Shown in pieces: positions 29,155 through 37,450 of a stretch of 64,000 nt of DNA (within the stretch, counting starts at the first letter, position 1; each line of letters opens with the position of its first letter). The stretch comes from Pseudomonadota bacterium. GTDB lineage: Bacteria; Pseudomonadota; Gammaproteobacteria; Xanthomonadales; Xanthomonadaceae. The stretch covers positions 248,001-312,000 of the forward strand of contig JAKACT010000003.1 in the NCBI GenBank assembly GCA_021821195.1, written 5' to 3'. The notes beneath the pieces were generated by a model. The model did not search any database. It was not told the DNA's origin and saw nothing but the letters and a program-made list of their open reading frames with translations. A program made the position numbers and the translations under genes.

Positions 29155-29168
29155 TTGACCGGCATCAA
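29155..29168 (-). promoter_or_regulatory. FNR/ANR-type box upstream of the HiPIP gene
   Basis: Read on the minus strand it is TTGATGCCGGTCAA, 9 of 10 fixed positions of TTGATnnnnATCAA. A start site 41.5 bases from its centre falls at about 29120, just before the GGAGG ribosome site, and a weak -10 (GATGAT, 29132-29127) sits between. This is the geometry of a class II FNR-type activator site. Confidence 0.7.
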
Positions 29169-29299
29169 ACGCCGCGAATCCGGAACAGAGTTTCCGACAA
29201 GCGGCCGCGGTTTCCAATCCGGATATCCATGAAGGAGAATCATTCCCGCCATACGCGCTGTTCGCGGACCTTCCAAGCCGTGCCCGCAACCACATGGAA

Positions 29300-31123
29300 T
29301 CAGCGCAGCTCCAGCCCGCCCTGTTCGCGATTGAGCTGGCGCAGGCGCTCGCCCAGCGCGGCCAGATTGGCGTCGATGGCCTGCAGCTCTTGCTGCTGCG
29401 CCTGCGGTAGCGCGGCCTGCGCCAGCTGGCGCAGGCGCGCCCATTCGCCATTGACCTGCGTCGACAGCCGAATCGCCTGCGCCTCCAGCGCACCACGCTC
29501 GCCCTGCGGCAAGCCGTAGCCCTCGTCGCCCAGCGCGCCGGGACGCAGCAGCAGTCCGGCATCCGCCAGCAGCAGGCGCAGTTGGTCGTGCGCGGCACGG
29601 CCCTCGCCCGGCGCCAGCAGGCGGCGTTTGATCAGATCGCGCGCGCGCAGCTCGGCACGCCGCTGCACCGCCTGTTCCAGCAGCAGCAGCGCCGCGGCGG
29701 CCTGCAGGTCGCCCTGCCCCAGCCACCGCCCGCGCTGCTTCGCCGGCAACGCCAGCCAGTCCTCCAACTGCGCCTGCGGCAGCGCCAACCGCTGTTGTGC
29801 CAGCGCGAACATCTGCTGGTAATGCGCCTGCGCCGACTCGAAGTAATAGCCGTTGCGCAGCGCGGCGTTGCGGTCATCGAGTACCGAGGCATCGGCCACC
29901 TCGTTGCGCTCCAGTTTCCGCAGCAGGCCGGTCGGGGTGATGCTGCGCAGTGGCAGCGCCGCCAGCCACGGCACGCCGTCGCGCAGCAGCCGCCAGGTTT
30001 CCACCGCGCAGTTGTTGCTGATGAAGTAATAGCGGCCGTCGTAGCTCCAGTGCAGCCGGGCGGCGCGTTCCAGCAGGCCGGCGATGTCGCCCGGCTGCAG
30101 CGCCAGCGGGATCGAACGCAGGCCGCGCAGTTCGACCTGGGTGTACTCGTCGATCACCTGGTCCAGCGGCAGCAGGAACAGGCGCGACGGGTACCGCCCG
30201 GTCAGTCCGCGCCAGCTGGAAATCTGCACGTCGTCGACGAAGGCGCGGAAGCTGAGCACGCGGTGGTATTGCAGGTCCAGCCTGCAGTCCGGACCGGGCA
30301 CGCGGCCGGGCGCGCAGACCACCAAGCGCAGCATGGCGTGGCCCCAGCGGCTCATCGGCGCATCGTTGCCCTCGGCTAGCAGGTAGTCGATCGCGTAGAC
30401 GCGCGCCGGATCGATCTGTTCGAAGCCGGTGGTGGCCGCGTCCTGTCCGGCCTGCAGGAACACCAGCCCCGGCGCGCACCCCGCCGGCGGGGGCTGCCAA
30501 TCGAAGCGGGCGGCGAAATAACGCGCCAGTGCCGGGCGCCGACAGGCATATTCGGGGTCCAGCAGGAACCATTCCAGATTGACCGCGACGAACTCGCCGG
30601 GGTCCTGCAGCTCGTAGCGGTCCGGGCTGCGGTCGGTGAACGGGTTGCGCTTGCTGCGCAGGCCGAAACGCAGCGGGCGCAGCTGCCAGCCGGCAAGGTC
30701 GAGCAGGCGCGGATCGCGCGACAGCCCGCCGGCCGACCCGCGGTCCAGCACATGCGCCAGCTCGTGGATCAGCGCGGCCTGCGCCGCGCGTGCGGCCGCG
30801 CCTGCGTCGCCCTCCCGTGGCGAGCGCGCCATCCAGCCGTCGAGCAGTTCGCGACGCAGGCCGACCTGCAGGCCCACGTTGCGGCCATGCACCTGCGCCG
30901 GCAGGTCATCGCGCCAGCGCAGTTGCAGGCCGCTGGGCAGGGCGGCGCGCCAGGCCGGCGGCAGCCGCGCTTCGACCGCTTCCACCAACTCGTGGCTTGC
31001 CTGCAGCTGCGCCGCATCCAGCCCGCGCGCCTCGATCTGCAAGCGGGAGGCTGCCGCCGGCAGCGCGATGCATGCCAGCGCTGCCGACCACAGCAGCCGC
31101 CACCGAAGGCGGCGCGGGTTCAC
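29300..31123 (-). CDS. DUF4105 (Lnb N-terminal-like) envelope protein with HELAH motif
   Basis: A 607-residue protein with an N-terminal signal (about 1-26, IALPAAASR). Residues about 115-130 contain LIHELAHVLDRG, an HExxH zinc-metalloprotease-like motif, in a domain preceding the DUF4105 region (about 240-400, with YYFISNNCAVETWRLL holding the conserved Asn-Asn-Cys). The C-terminal 200 residues are helical, Gln/Leu/Ala-rich and probably coiled coil. DUF4105 proteins are predicted papain-like (NlpC/P60-related) envelope hydrolases; that is a family prediction. Its ATG overlaps the DUF2388 gene stop by 4 bases, so the two are coupled. Substrate unknown. Confidence 0.8.
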   Translation of the reverse strand: MNPRRLRWRLLWSAALACIALPAAASRLQIEARGLDAAQLQASHELVEAVEARLPPAWRAALPSGLQLRWRDDLPAQVHGRNVGLQVGLRRELLDGWMARSPREGDAGAAARAAQAALIHELAHVLDRGSAGGLSRDPRLLDLAGWQLRPLRFGLRSKRNPFTDRSPDRYELQDPGEFVAVNLEWFLLDPEYACRRPALARYFAARFDWQPPPAGCAPGLVFLQAGQDAATTGFEQIDPARVYAIDYLLAEGNDAPMSRWGHAMLRLVVCAPGRVPGPDCRLDLQYHRVLSFRAFVDDVQISSWRGLTGRYPSRLFLLPLDQVIDEYTQVELRGLRSIPLALQPGDIAGLLERAARLHWSYDGRYYFISNNCAVETWRLLRDGVPWLAALPLRSITPTGLLRKLERNEVADASVLDDRNAALRNGYYFESAQAHYQQMFALAQQRLALPQAQLEDWLALPAKQRGRWLGQGDLQAAAALLLLEQAVQRRAELRARDLIKRRLLAPGEGRAAHDQLRLLLADAGLLLRPGALGDEGYGLPQGERGALEAQAIRLSTQVNGEWARLRQLAQAALPQAQQQELQAIDANLAALGERLRQLNREQGGLELR

Positions 31124-31407
31124 CGGGCCAGGATGGCCTGCGCCAGCTGCATGTCGCTGGCAGCGCGCGCATCGGCACGGCGCTCGCGCAGCAGCCGCAG
31201 GGCGGCCTGCAGGCGCGCACCGCGGATGCCGCCATCGCTGGCGACGAAGGCGGCGGCATCCGCGCGTGCCTGCAGCACCACCTTGTCGTCGCCGGACGTG
31301 CTGCCGGAGGTCGCCGAGCCCGCCGACGATGCGCTGGAGGCAAAGCTGCCGGCCAATGCGGGAGCCGCCGCAAGCAACAGCGCGACAAACAGGAAGTACT
31401 TCATCAT
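31120..31407 (-). CDS. DUF2388-type small secreted protein
   Basis: A 95-residue protein with a cleavable signal peptide (MMKYFLFVALLLAAAPALAG) and a mature part of Ser/Thr-rich repeats (SFASSASSAGSATSGSTSG), then DDKVVLQARADAAAFVASDG and GIRGARLQAALRLLRER. This is the DUF2388 pattern I recall from Pseudomonas, where it also sits beside DUF4105 genes. Two adjacent ATG codons (31407, 31404) both fit; GGAGAG lies upstream. It overlaps the DUF4105 gene by 4 bases and precedes it in the transcript. The role is unknown; a partner or substrate of the DUF4105 protein is plausible. Confidence 0.78.
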   Translation of the reverse strand: MMKYFLFVALLLAAAPALAGSFASSASSAGSATSGSTSGDDKVVLQARADAAAFVASDGGIRGARLQAALRLLRERRADARAASDMQLAQAILAR

Positions 31408-31476
31408 GGAGACTCTCCGGGCGATTGCATGCGAGCAGAGCGCAAGATTAAACGCGATCGCCGCGCACGGCATCGC

Positions 31477-32862
31477 TCAGGCGTCGAACAGCTTGCCGGG
31501 ATTCATGATCCCGTTCGGGTCCAACACCGCCTTGATGCCCCGCATGGCCGCGATCTCGGCGGCGCTGCGCGTACTCGACAGATAGGGCCGCTTCACCAGC
31601 CCGATGCCGTGTTCGGCGGAAATGCTGCCGCCATGCGCCTGCAGCGACTGCGCCAGCAGTTTGGTCACGCGCTCGCAATCCGCGACGAACTCGTCCTGCG
31701 CCATCGCCTCCGGCTTGAGGATATTGATGTGCAGATTGCCGTCGCCGATATGGCCGAACCACACCACCTCGAACTGCGGATACTCGCGTCCCAGCAGCGC
31801 CTGGGTTTCGGCAAGGAACGCCGGCATCGCCGAGATCCGCACCGACACGTCGTTCTTGTACGGCACGTAGCGGGCCAGGCTCTCGGTGATGGCCTCGCGC
31901 AGCCGCCACAGCTGCGCGGCCTGCGCGTCGCTGGCGCTGATCACGCCGTCGCTGACCAGGCCCTGCTCCAGGCACTGCCCGAAAGCGGCCAGCGCCTCGG
32001 CTTCGCTGGCTGCGTCGCTGGCGAACTCCGTAACCACGTAGTACGGGTGGACCTGATCGAACGGCGCCTGTTCACCGTGCGCCAGCACGTGCTTCAGCGC
32101 GACATCGGTCAGGAACTCGAACGCCTGCAGCTGCAGCCGCGCGCGGAATGCCGCGAACACCTGCATCAGCGCCTCGAACGACGGCAGCGCCAGCAGCATC
32201 ACATTGCTGGGCGGCGGCGGGTCGGTGAGCTTGAGCGTGGCCTCGACGATGATGCCCAGCGTGCCTTCCGAGGCGATCGCCAGGTGCCGCAGGTCGTAGC
32301 CGCTGGAATCCTTGACCAGCCCGCGCCCCAGCGTCATCAGCTCGCCGCTGCCGGTCACCAGCTTCACACCAGCCACCCACTCGCGGGTATTGCCGTAGCG
32401 CACCACCCGGATGCCGCCGGCATTGGTGGCGATGTTGCCGCCGATGCTGCAGGAGCCGCGCGATGCGAAATCCACCGGGTACTGCAGGCCGTGTTCGCGC
32501 GCCGTCTCCTGCACCTTCTGCAGCGGAATGCCGGCCTGCACGGTCAGCGTGCGATCCACCGCATCGAACGCCAGCACCTTGTGCATGCGTTCCAGGCTGA
32601 GCACCAGTTCGCCGTTGGCGGCCACCGCGCCGCCGGACAGGCCGGTGCGGCCGCCCGAGGGCACGATCCCCACGCCCTGCGCATTGGCCCAGCGCACGAT
32701 GGCCTGCACGTCCTCCACGCTGGCTGGCAGCGCAACGGCCATCGGCGCGGGCGTCCAGCGCCGGGTCCAGTCGCGGCCGTAGTGTTCCAGGTCGGCGGGT
32801 TCGACCAGCAGCCGCAACTCGGGCAGCAGGGCACGCAGGGATTCGAGGTGGGCGTCGGACAT
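31477..32862 (-). CDS. FAD-linked dehydrogenase, probably D-2-hydroxyglutarate dehydrogenase
   Basis: A 461-residue flavoprotein of the GlcD/D2HGDH family. The N-terminal PCMH-type FAD domain has VPSGGRTGLSGGAVA and SIGGNIATNAGGIRVVRYGNT. The C-terminal domain has WFGHIGDGNLHINI (metal-binding His) and GSISAEHGIGLVKRPYL, strongly D2HGDH-like. It would oxidise D-2-hydroxyglutarate to 2-oxoglutarate and pass electrons on via ETF or quinone. It is divergent from serA: SerA can make D-2-hydroxyglutarate as a way of re-oxidising NADH, a coupling shown in Pseudomonas stutzeri. ATG 32862 fits the family N terminus. D-lactate or glycolate oxidation are alternatives. Confidence 0.85.
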   Translation of the reverse strand: MSDAHLESLRALLPELRLLVEPADLEHYGRDWTRRWTPAPMAVALPASVEDVQAIVRWANAQGVGIVPSGGRTGLSGGAVAANGELVLSLERMHKVLAFDAVDRTLTVQAGIPLQKVQETAREHGLQYPVDFASRGSCSIGGNIATNAGGIRVVRYGNTREWVAGVKLVTGSGELMTLGRGLVKDSSGYDLRHLAIASEGTLGIIVEATLKLTDPPPPSNVMLLALPSFEALMQVFAAFRARLQLQAFEFLTDVALKHVLAHGEQAPFDQVHPYYVVTEFASDAASEAEALAAFGQCLEQGLVSDGVISASDAQAAQLWRLREAITESLARYVPYKNDVSVRISAMPAFLAETQALLGREYPQFEVVWFGHIGDGNLHINILKPEAMAQDEFVADCERVTKLLAQSLQAHGGSISAEHGIGLVKRPYLSSTRSAAEIAAMRGIKAVLDPNGIMNPGKLFDA

Positions 32863-33031
32863 GGCGGCGGGGATCCGGTGGAAAACATGGCCGCGACGGC
32901 AGTGCCGGCACGGTTTCATCTGCAACATCCGCGGCGGCATGTTGTGCCCGGAAAATAGCATGACGCAGCGCAACAAAAACGCCGGATTTCTGGCTATAGT
33001 CGGCATCCGTACCCCGCCGGATGTCGCCCGC

Positions 33032-34273
33032 ATGTCCCTGAAGAAGACCTCCTTCCCCAAACAGGACATCCGCGTGCTGCTGCTGGAAGGCGTCAGCCAG
33101 ACCGCGGTGGACGCGCTGCGCGCCGCCGGCTACAGCCAGATCGAATACCACGCCAAGGCGCTGCCCGAAGACGAGCTGAAGGCGCGCATCGCCGAGGCGC
33201 ATATCGTCGGGCTGCGCTCGCGCACCCAGCTGACCGCCGAAGTGCTGGCCGAAGCCAAGCGCCTGATCGCCATCGGCTGCTTCTGCATCGGCACCAACCA
33301 GGTGGACCTGGAGGTGGCCGAACTGGCCGGCATCCCGGTATTCAACGCACCCTATTCCAATACCCGCAGCGTGGCCGAACTGGTGCTGGCGCAGACGGTG
33401 ATGCTGATGCGCGGCATCCCGCAGAAGAGCGCGCAGTGCCACCGCGGCGGCTGGTCGAAGGCCGCCACCGGCAGCCACGAAGTGCGCGGCAAGACGCTCG
33501 GCATCGTCGGCTATGGCCACATCGGCACCCAGGTGGGCGTGCTGGCCGAGGGGCTGGGAATGCAGGTGATCTTCCACGACATCGAAACCAAGCTGTCGCT
33601 GGGCAACGCCCGCGCCGCGGCCGGGCTGGACGACCTGCTCTCGCGCGCCGACGTGGTCACCCTGCACGTGCCGGAAACCCCGTCCACCCAGTGGATGATC
33701 GGCGCGCAGCAGCTGGCCAGGATGAAGCCCGGCGCGCACCTCATCAACGCCGCGCGCGGCACCGTGGTGGTGATCGAAGCGCTGGCCGCGGCGCTGGAGT
33801 CCGGTCATCTCGGCGGTGCCGCGGTGGACGTGTTCCCGGTCGAACCCAAGGCCAACGGCGATGTCTTCGAATCGCCGCTGCGCGGCCGCGACAACGTGAT
33901 CCTGACCCCGCACATCGGCGGCAGCACGCTGGAAGCGCAGGACAACATCGGCGTGGAGGTGGCGGCCAAGCTGGTGCGCTACAGCGACAACGGCAGCACC
34001 CTGTCGGCGGTCAACTTCCCCGAGGTGACGCTGCCCGAGCACGAGGGCAGCCTGCGCCTGCTGCACATCCACCGCAACGTGCCGGGCGTGCTGTCGAAGG
34101 TCAACGAGATCTTCAGCCGCCACGCGGTCAACATCGACGGCCAGTTCCTGCGCACCGACGCGAACGTGGGCTACGTGGTGATCGATGTCAGTGCCGACGA
34201 GGCGCAGGCGGCGGCCATCCGCGACGAGCTTTCGGCCATCGAAGGCACCCTGCGGACGCGCGTGCTGTACTGA
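33032..34273 (+). CDS. serA: D-3-phosphoglycerate dehydrogenase
   Basis: A 413-residue SerA catalysing the first step of serine synthesis. The catalytic domain is split around the NAD domain, whose dinucleotide loop is GIVGYGHIGTQVG. NAARGTVV and the EP/TPHIGGST segments hold the catalytic Arg, Glu and His. A C-terminal ACT domain (LRLLHIHRNVPGVLSKVNEI to the end) binds serine for feedback inhibition, as in the E. coli short form. Start MSLKKTSFPKQDIRVLL at ATG 33032. The D-2-hydroxyglutarate dehydrogenase-type gene is divergent across 169 bases, and the Nudix gene abuts it convergently with no gap. Confidence 0.95.
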   Translation: MSLKKTSFPKQDIRVLLLEGVSQTAVDALRAAGYSQIEYHAKALPEDELKARIAEAHIVGLRSRTQLTAEVLAEAKRLIAIGCFCIGTNQVDLEVAELAGIPVFNAPYSNTRSVAELVLAQTVMLMRGIPQKSAQCHRGGWSKAATGSHEVRGKTLGIVGYGHIGTQVGVLAEGLGMQVIFHDIETKLSLGNARAAAGLDDLLSRADVVTLHVPETPSTQWMIGAQQLARMKPGAHLINAARGTVVVIEALAAALESGHLGGAAVDVFPVEPKANGDVFESPLRGRDNVILTPHIGGSTLEAQDNIGVEVAAKLVRYSDNGSTLSAVNFPEVTLPEHEGSLRLLHIHRNVPGVLSKVNEIFSRHAVNIDGQFLRTDANVGYVVIDVSADEAQAAAIRDELSAIEGTLRTRVLY

Positions 34274-34813
34274 TCAGCCGCGCGCCAGCCACTTCCCCGC
34301 CATCCGCCGCACCGATGCATCCGTCGCCGGGTCGGCCGCCAGTTCGTCGATGCGGCGCCAGGCCAGGTCCAGCGATTCCTCGCTGATGGTGTAGGCCTCG
34401 TCCTCGCCGGCATGCACCACGTAGCGCACGTCGTAATGCCAGTGCGCGGGCACCGACTTGTGTTCGGGGATCCAGTGGCGGTCGAGGTCGAAGATCGCAT
34501 CGCTGACGCGCAGGCCGGCCAGCCCGGATTCCTCCTCCGCCTCGCGCAGCGCCGCCAGCGGCAGTTCGCGCTGGCCATCGGCGTGCCCGCCCAGCTGCAG
34601 CCACAGGCCCAGCTTGCGATGGTGGGTCAACAGCACGCGCGTGCCGCTGCGGTCCACCAGCCAGCACGAGGCGGTGAAATGCCCCGCAAGGCGCTCGCGG
34701 CGGAACGGATCTTCGGCATCGGCCAGCAGTTCGCGGAACAGCGCGACGGTGGCGGCTTCGTCCGGCCAGCGTCCGGCATAACCATCCAGCGCCGCTTGCA
34801 GGGCTGCGTCCAT
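34274..34813 (-). CDS. Nudix hydrolase
   Basis: A 179-residue enzyme with a complete Nudix box: G-x5-E-x7-REAxEESGL pattern in GGHADGQRELPLAALREAEEESGL at about residues 84-107, with the REXXEE core that binds Mg2+. Such enzymes hydrolyse nucleoside-diphosphate-linked compounds; this substrate is unknown. ATG 34813 is preceded by GAGGAG (about 10 bases); an ATG at 34849 would add 12 residues but lacks a ribosome site. The C terminus abuts the serA stop on the other strand, so the two mRNAs overlap at their 3' ends. Confidence 0.9.
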   Translation of the reverse strand: MDAALQAALDGYAGRWPDEAATVALFRELLADAEDPFRRERLAGHFTASCWLVDRSGTRVLLTHHRKLGLWLQLGGHADGQRELPLAALREAEEESGLAGLRVSDAIFDLDRHWIPEHKSVPAHWHYDVRYVVHAGEDEAYTISEESLDLAWRRIDELAADPATDASVRRMAGKWLARG

Positions 34814-34964
34814 CGCGGGTTTGCTCCTCGGAATCTGAATGCGCTGCATTATCCCGCGTCGTGACCGTCGGCGCTTGTGCCGGACGCCCCTGTCCGTTTA
34901 AGGTCGGCGGCTTGCGGCATGCCTGCAGGCGGCCGACCACAACAAGAACCGGGGGAGTCACCTG

Positions 34965-36503
34965 ATGCTGTTCCAGCGAGTCAAGCCGCTCGACAAGATC
35001 CTCGAGACGGCGGAAAAGAAAGCACTCACGCGCCAGCTCGGCGCCTTCCAGCTCACCCTGCTCGGCATCGGCGCCATCATCGGCACCGGCATTTTCGTGC
35101 TGACCGCCGAAGCGGGCCAGAAGGCCGGCCCGGCGATGATGCTGGCCTTCGTGATCGCGGCGGTGGTGTGCGCACTGGCCGCGCTGGCCTACTCCGAGTT
35201 GGCCTCGATGGTGCCGGTGGCCGGCTCCGCCTATACCTACACCTACGCGGTGATGGGCGAGGCGATCGCCTGGACCGTGGGCTGGGCGCTGGTGCTGGAA
35301 TACGCGGTGGCCGCCGGTGCGGTGGCGGTAGGCTGGTCCGGCTACATGAACGGCCTGCTGATGAGTGCCGGGATAGAGCTGCCGATGGCGCTCAAGACCG
35401 GCCCAATGGACGGCGGCGCGTTCAACCTGCTGGCCTTCACCATCTCGCTGGTGATCACCGGCCTGCTGGTACTGGGGACCTCCAAGTCCGCCAAGGTCAA
35501 TGCGTTGCTGGTGCTGATCAAGGTGATCGCGCTGACGGCCTTCATCTTCATCGCGGTGCCGGCGGCCAAGGACGCCAACTTCCAGCCGTTCTTCCCCACC
35601 GGCTGGGGCAGCCCGCTGGGCGGCATCGGCGTGCTGGGCGCGGCGGCATCGATCTTCTTCGCCTACGTCGGCTTCGACGCGGTTTCGACCGCGGCCGAGG
35701 AAACCAAGAACCCGAACCGCAACATCCCGATCGGCCTGATCGGCTCGCTGCTGGTCTGCACCATCTTCTACATGCTGGTGGGCTATGGCGCGGTCGGCGC
35801 GATCGGCTCGCAGCCGATGCTGGACGCCAGTGGCGTGGCCTTCCACCCGGGCACGCCGCAGATGGCCGCCGCCTGCGCCGGCTCCGACGCGCTGGTCTGC
35901 AGCAAGGAACCGCTGGCCCACGTGCTGAAGGTGATGGGCTTCGCCGGTTGGGGCAACGCGATCGGCCTGGCCGCCGCGCTCGCGCTGCCGTCGGTGGTGC
36001 TGATGATGATCTACGGCCAGACCCGCATCTTCTTCACCATGTCGCGCGACGGCCTGCTGCCGGAAGTGCTGTCCAAGGTGCATCCGAAGTTCCGCACCCC
36101 GCACGTGGTGACCATGGTCACTGGCGTGTTCGTGGCGCTGTTCGCGGCGATGTTCCCGGTCGGCATCCTGGCCGACATCTCCAACTCCGGCACCCTGTTC
36201 GCCTTCATGGCGGTCTCCGCCGGCGTGCTGATCCTGCGCAAGCGCGAGCCGAACCGGCATCGTCCGTTCCGCACCCCGCTGGCCTGGGTGGTCTGCCCGC
36301 TGGCCATCGCCGGCTGCCTGCTGCTGTTCCTGAACCTGTCGCTGTACACCATCGGCCTGTTCCTGGGCTGGGCGGTGATCGGGCTGGTCGTGTACGCCCT
36401 GTACGGCTACCGCCATAGCGACCTGGCCCGCGGCATCACCGGCCCGGAAGGTGGCAACACGATGGACGCCGAGCCCAAGTTCCACGAAGGTCCGCAGGCC
36501 TGA
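34965..36503 (+). CDS. APC-family amino-acid permease (cationic amino-acid transporter-like)
   Basis: A 512-residue inner-membrane transporter with 12 or more hydrophobic segments. The first helix holds the substrate-binding GIGAIIGTGIFVLT motif of the APC superfamily; further signatures are FAYVGFDAVSTAAEETKNPNRNIPIG and MSRDGLLPEVLSKVHPKFRTP. The family imports amino acids by H+ symport or exchange; the CAT/YfnA-like group is the closest by motif. ATG 34965 follows GGGGGAG. A GC hairpin (34902-34908 with 34932-34938) sits in the leader and a terminator follows at 36524. Monocistronic. Confidence 0.9.
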   Translation: MLFQRVKPLDKILETAEKKALTRQLGAFQLTLLGIGAIIGTGIFVLTAEAGQKAGPAMMLAFVIAAVVCALAALAYSELASMVPVAGSAYTYTYAVMGEAIAWTVGWALVLEYAVAAGAVAVGWSGYMNGLLMSAGIELPMALKTGPMDGGAFNLLAFTISLVITGLLVLGTSKSAKVNALLVLIKVIALTAFIFIAVPAAKDANFQPFFPTGWGSPLGGIGVLGAAASIFFAYVGFDAVSTAAEETKNPNRNIPIGLIGSLLVCTIFYMLVGYGAVGAIGSQPMLDASGVAFHPGTPQMAAACAGSDALVCSKEPLAHVLKVMGFAGWGNAIGLAAALALPSVVLMMIYGQTRIFFTMSRDGLLPEVLSKVHPKFRTPHVVTMVTGVFVALFAAMFPVGILADISNSGTLFAFMAVSAGVLILRKREPNRHRPFRTPLAWVVCPLAIAGCLLLFLNLSLYTIGLFLGWAVIGLVVYALYGYRHSDLARGITGPEGGNTMDAEPKFHEGPQA

Positions 36504-36523
36504 TCGCAGGCCCATGCACCGCG

Positions 36524-36548
36524 AAAACCCGGCTCCGGCCGGGTTTTT
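36524..36548 (+). terminator. Rho-independent terminator after the permease gene
   Basis: A 10-bp stem (36524-36533 with 36538-36547), loop TCCG, and T residues at the end of the stem, 20 bases after the permease stop. Confidence 0.85.
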
Positions 36549-36576
36549 CGTTATGGCTTCCCGTTATCCTTTGCGG

Positions 36577-37245
36577 ATGTCGAATTCGAACATCCTGCAC
36601 GACCACGAGCGTGCCGCCCGGCAATCGCTGATCGACCACTGCCGCGCGATGAACTCAAGCGGACTGTCGCTGAACAAGTCCGGCAATGCCAGCATCCGCT
36701 GGCGCGACGGGCTGCTGATCACCCCGACCGGGCGCGCCTACGACCGCCTGCTGCCGGAGGACATCGTCTATCTGGAAGCCAACGGGAACTGCCCGCCCGG
36801 GCAGCTGCTCCCATCCAGCGAATGGCGCTTCCACTGCGACATCCTGCAGGCGTTCCCGGACATGAACGCGGTGGTGCACGTGCACTCCACCCACGCCACC
36901 GCGCTGGCCTGCTTGGGCCAGGGAATCCCGGCGTTCCACTACATGGTGGCGGTGGCCGGCGGCGACCGCATCCCCTGCGCCGACTACGCCACCTTCGGCA
37001 CCGGCGAGCTGTCCGCCAACGTGCTGCGTGCGCTGGACGGCGGCCTGCGCGCCTGCCTGATGGCGAACCACGGCCAGGTCACCACCGGCAAGACGCTGTC
37101 GGAGGCCTACGCGCTGGCGGAAGAAGTGGAGAACCTGGCCCGCCAGTACCTGCTGGCGCGCATGCTTGGCCATACCCGCGACCTGCCGCCCGAGGAGATG
37201 GCGCGGGTGCTGGAGAAATTCAGCACCTATGGGCAGCAGCGATGA
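36577..37245 (+). CDS. Class II aldolase/adducin family protein (L-fuculose-phosphate aldolase-like)
   Basis: A 222-residue zinc-dependent class II aldolase. SGNASIRW holds the Ser-Gly-Asn loop, HVHSTHATALA the first Zn-binding His pair, and MANHGQVTTGKT the later catalytic/metal His. The general family cleaves fuculose-1-phosphate or ribulose-phosphate. No fucose genes are nearby; instead mtnB, mtnD and mtnC follow. In other bacteria a fuculose-type aldolase acts in a DHAP shunt on 5-deoxyribulose-1-phosphate or methylthioribulose-1-phosphate, and that is my preferred but unproven function. ATG 36577 fits the family start. It is separated from mtnB by a 205-base gap with a long inverted repeat. 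Confidence 0.82.
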   Translation: MSNSNILHDHERAARQSLIDHCRAMNSSGLSLNKSGNASIRWRDGLLITPTGRAYDRLLPEDIVYLEANGNCPPGQLLPSSEWRFHCDILQAFPDMNAVVHVHSTHATALACLGQGIPAFHYMVAVAGGDRIPCADYATFGTGELSANVLRALDGGLRACLMANHGQVTTGKTLSEAYALAEEVENLARQYLLARMLGHTRDLPPEEMARVLEKFSTYGQQR

Positions 37246-37311
37246 GGATCTGCGGATTCGCCATTACCATCGATATGGCGCACGGTTTTCCACCTGCGCG
37301 CAATATCCGCA

Positions 37312-37388
37312 GCATCACGCGGGCACCGCAGCCCGCAACCAAGCGAGTATCGGGGAGCGACTTGCGGGCTGCGGTGCCCGCGTGATGC
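37312..37388. repeat. Long perfect inverted repeat between the aldolase gene and mtnB
   Basis: Two perfectly complementary 27-base arms (37312-37338 and 37362-37388) enclose 23 bases. Folding would give a single long GC-rich hairpin with no T-run, 66 bases after the aldolase stop and 62 before mtnB. It could reduce read-through, protect mRNA ends or be a REP-like element. Confidence 0.82.
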
Positions 37389-37450
37389 ACGCCTGAAATC
37401 CGGCGCGCAACGTGATGACGCTGGCAGCCGCCAAGCAATACACTTCGCGG

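Noticed and set aside
32995-33000. TATAGT as -10 of a serA promoter
   Set aside because: No acceptable -35 at 16-18 bases; not supported well enough to list.
36577-37245. L-fucose catabolism locus
   Set aside because: No fucose isomerase, kinase or transporter in the neighbourhood; methionine salvage genes follow instead.
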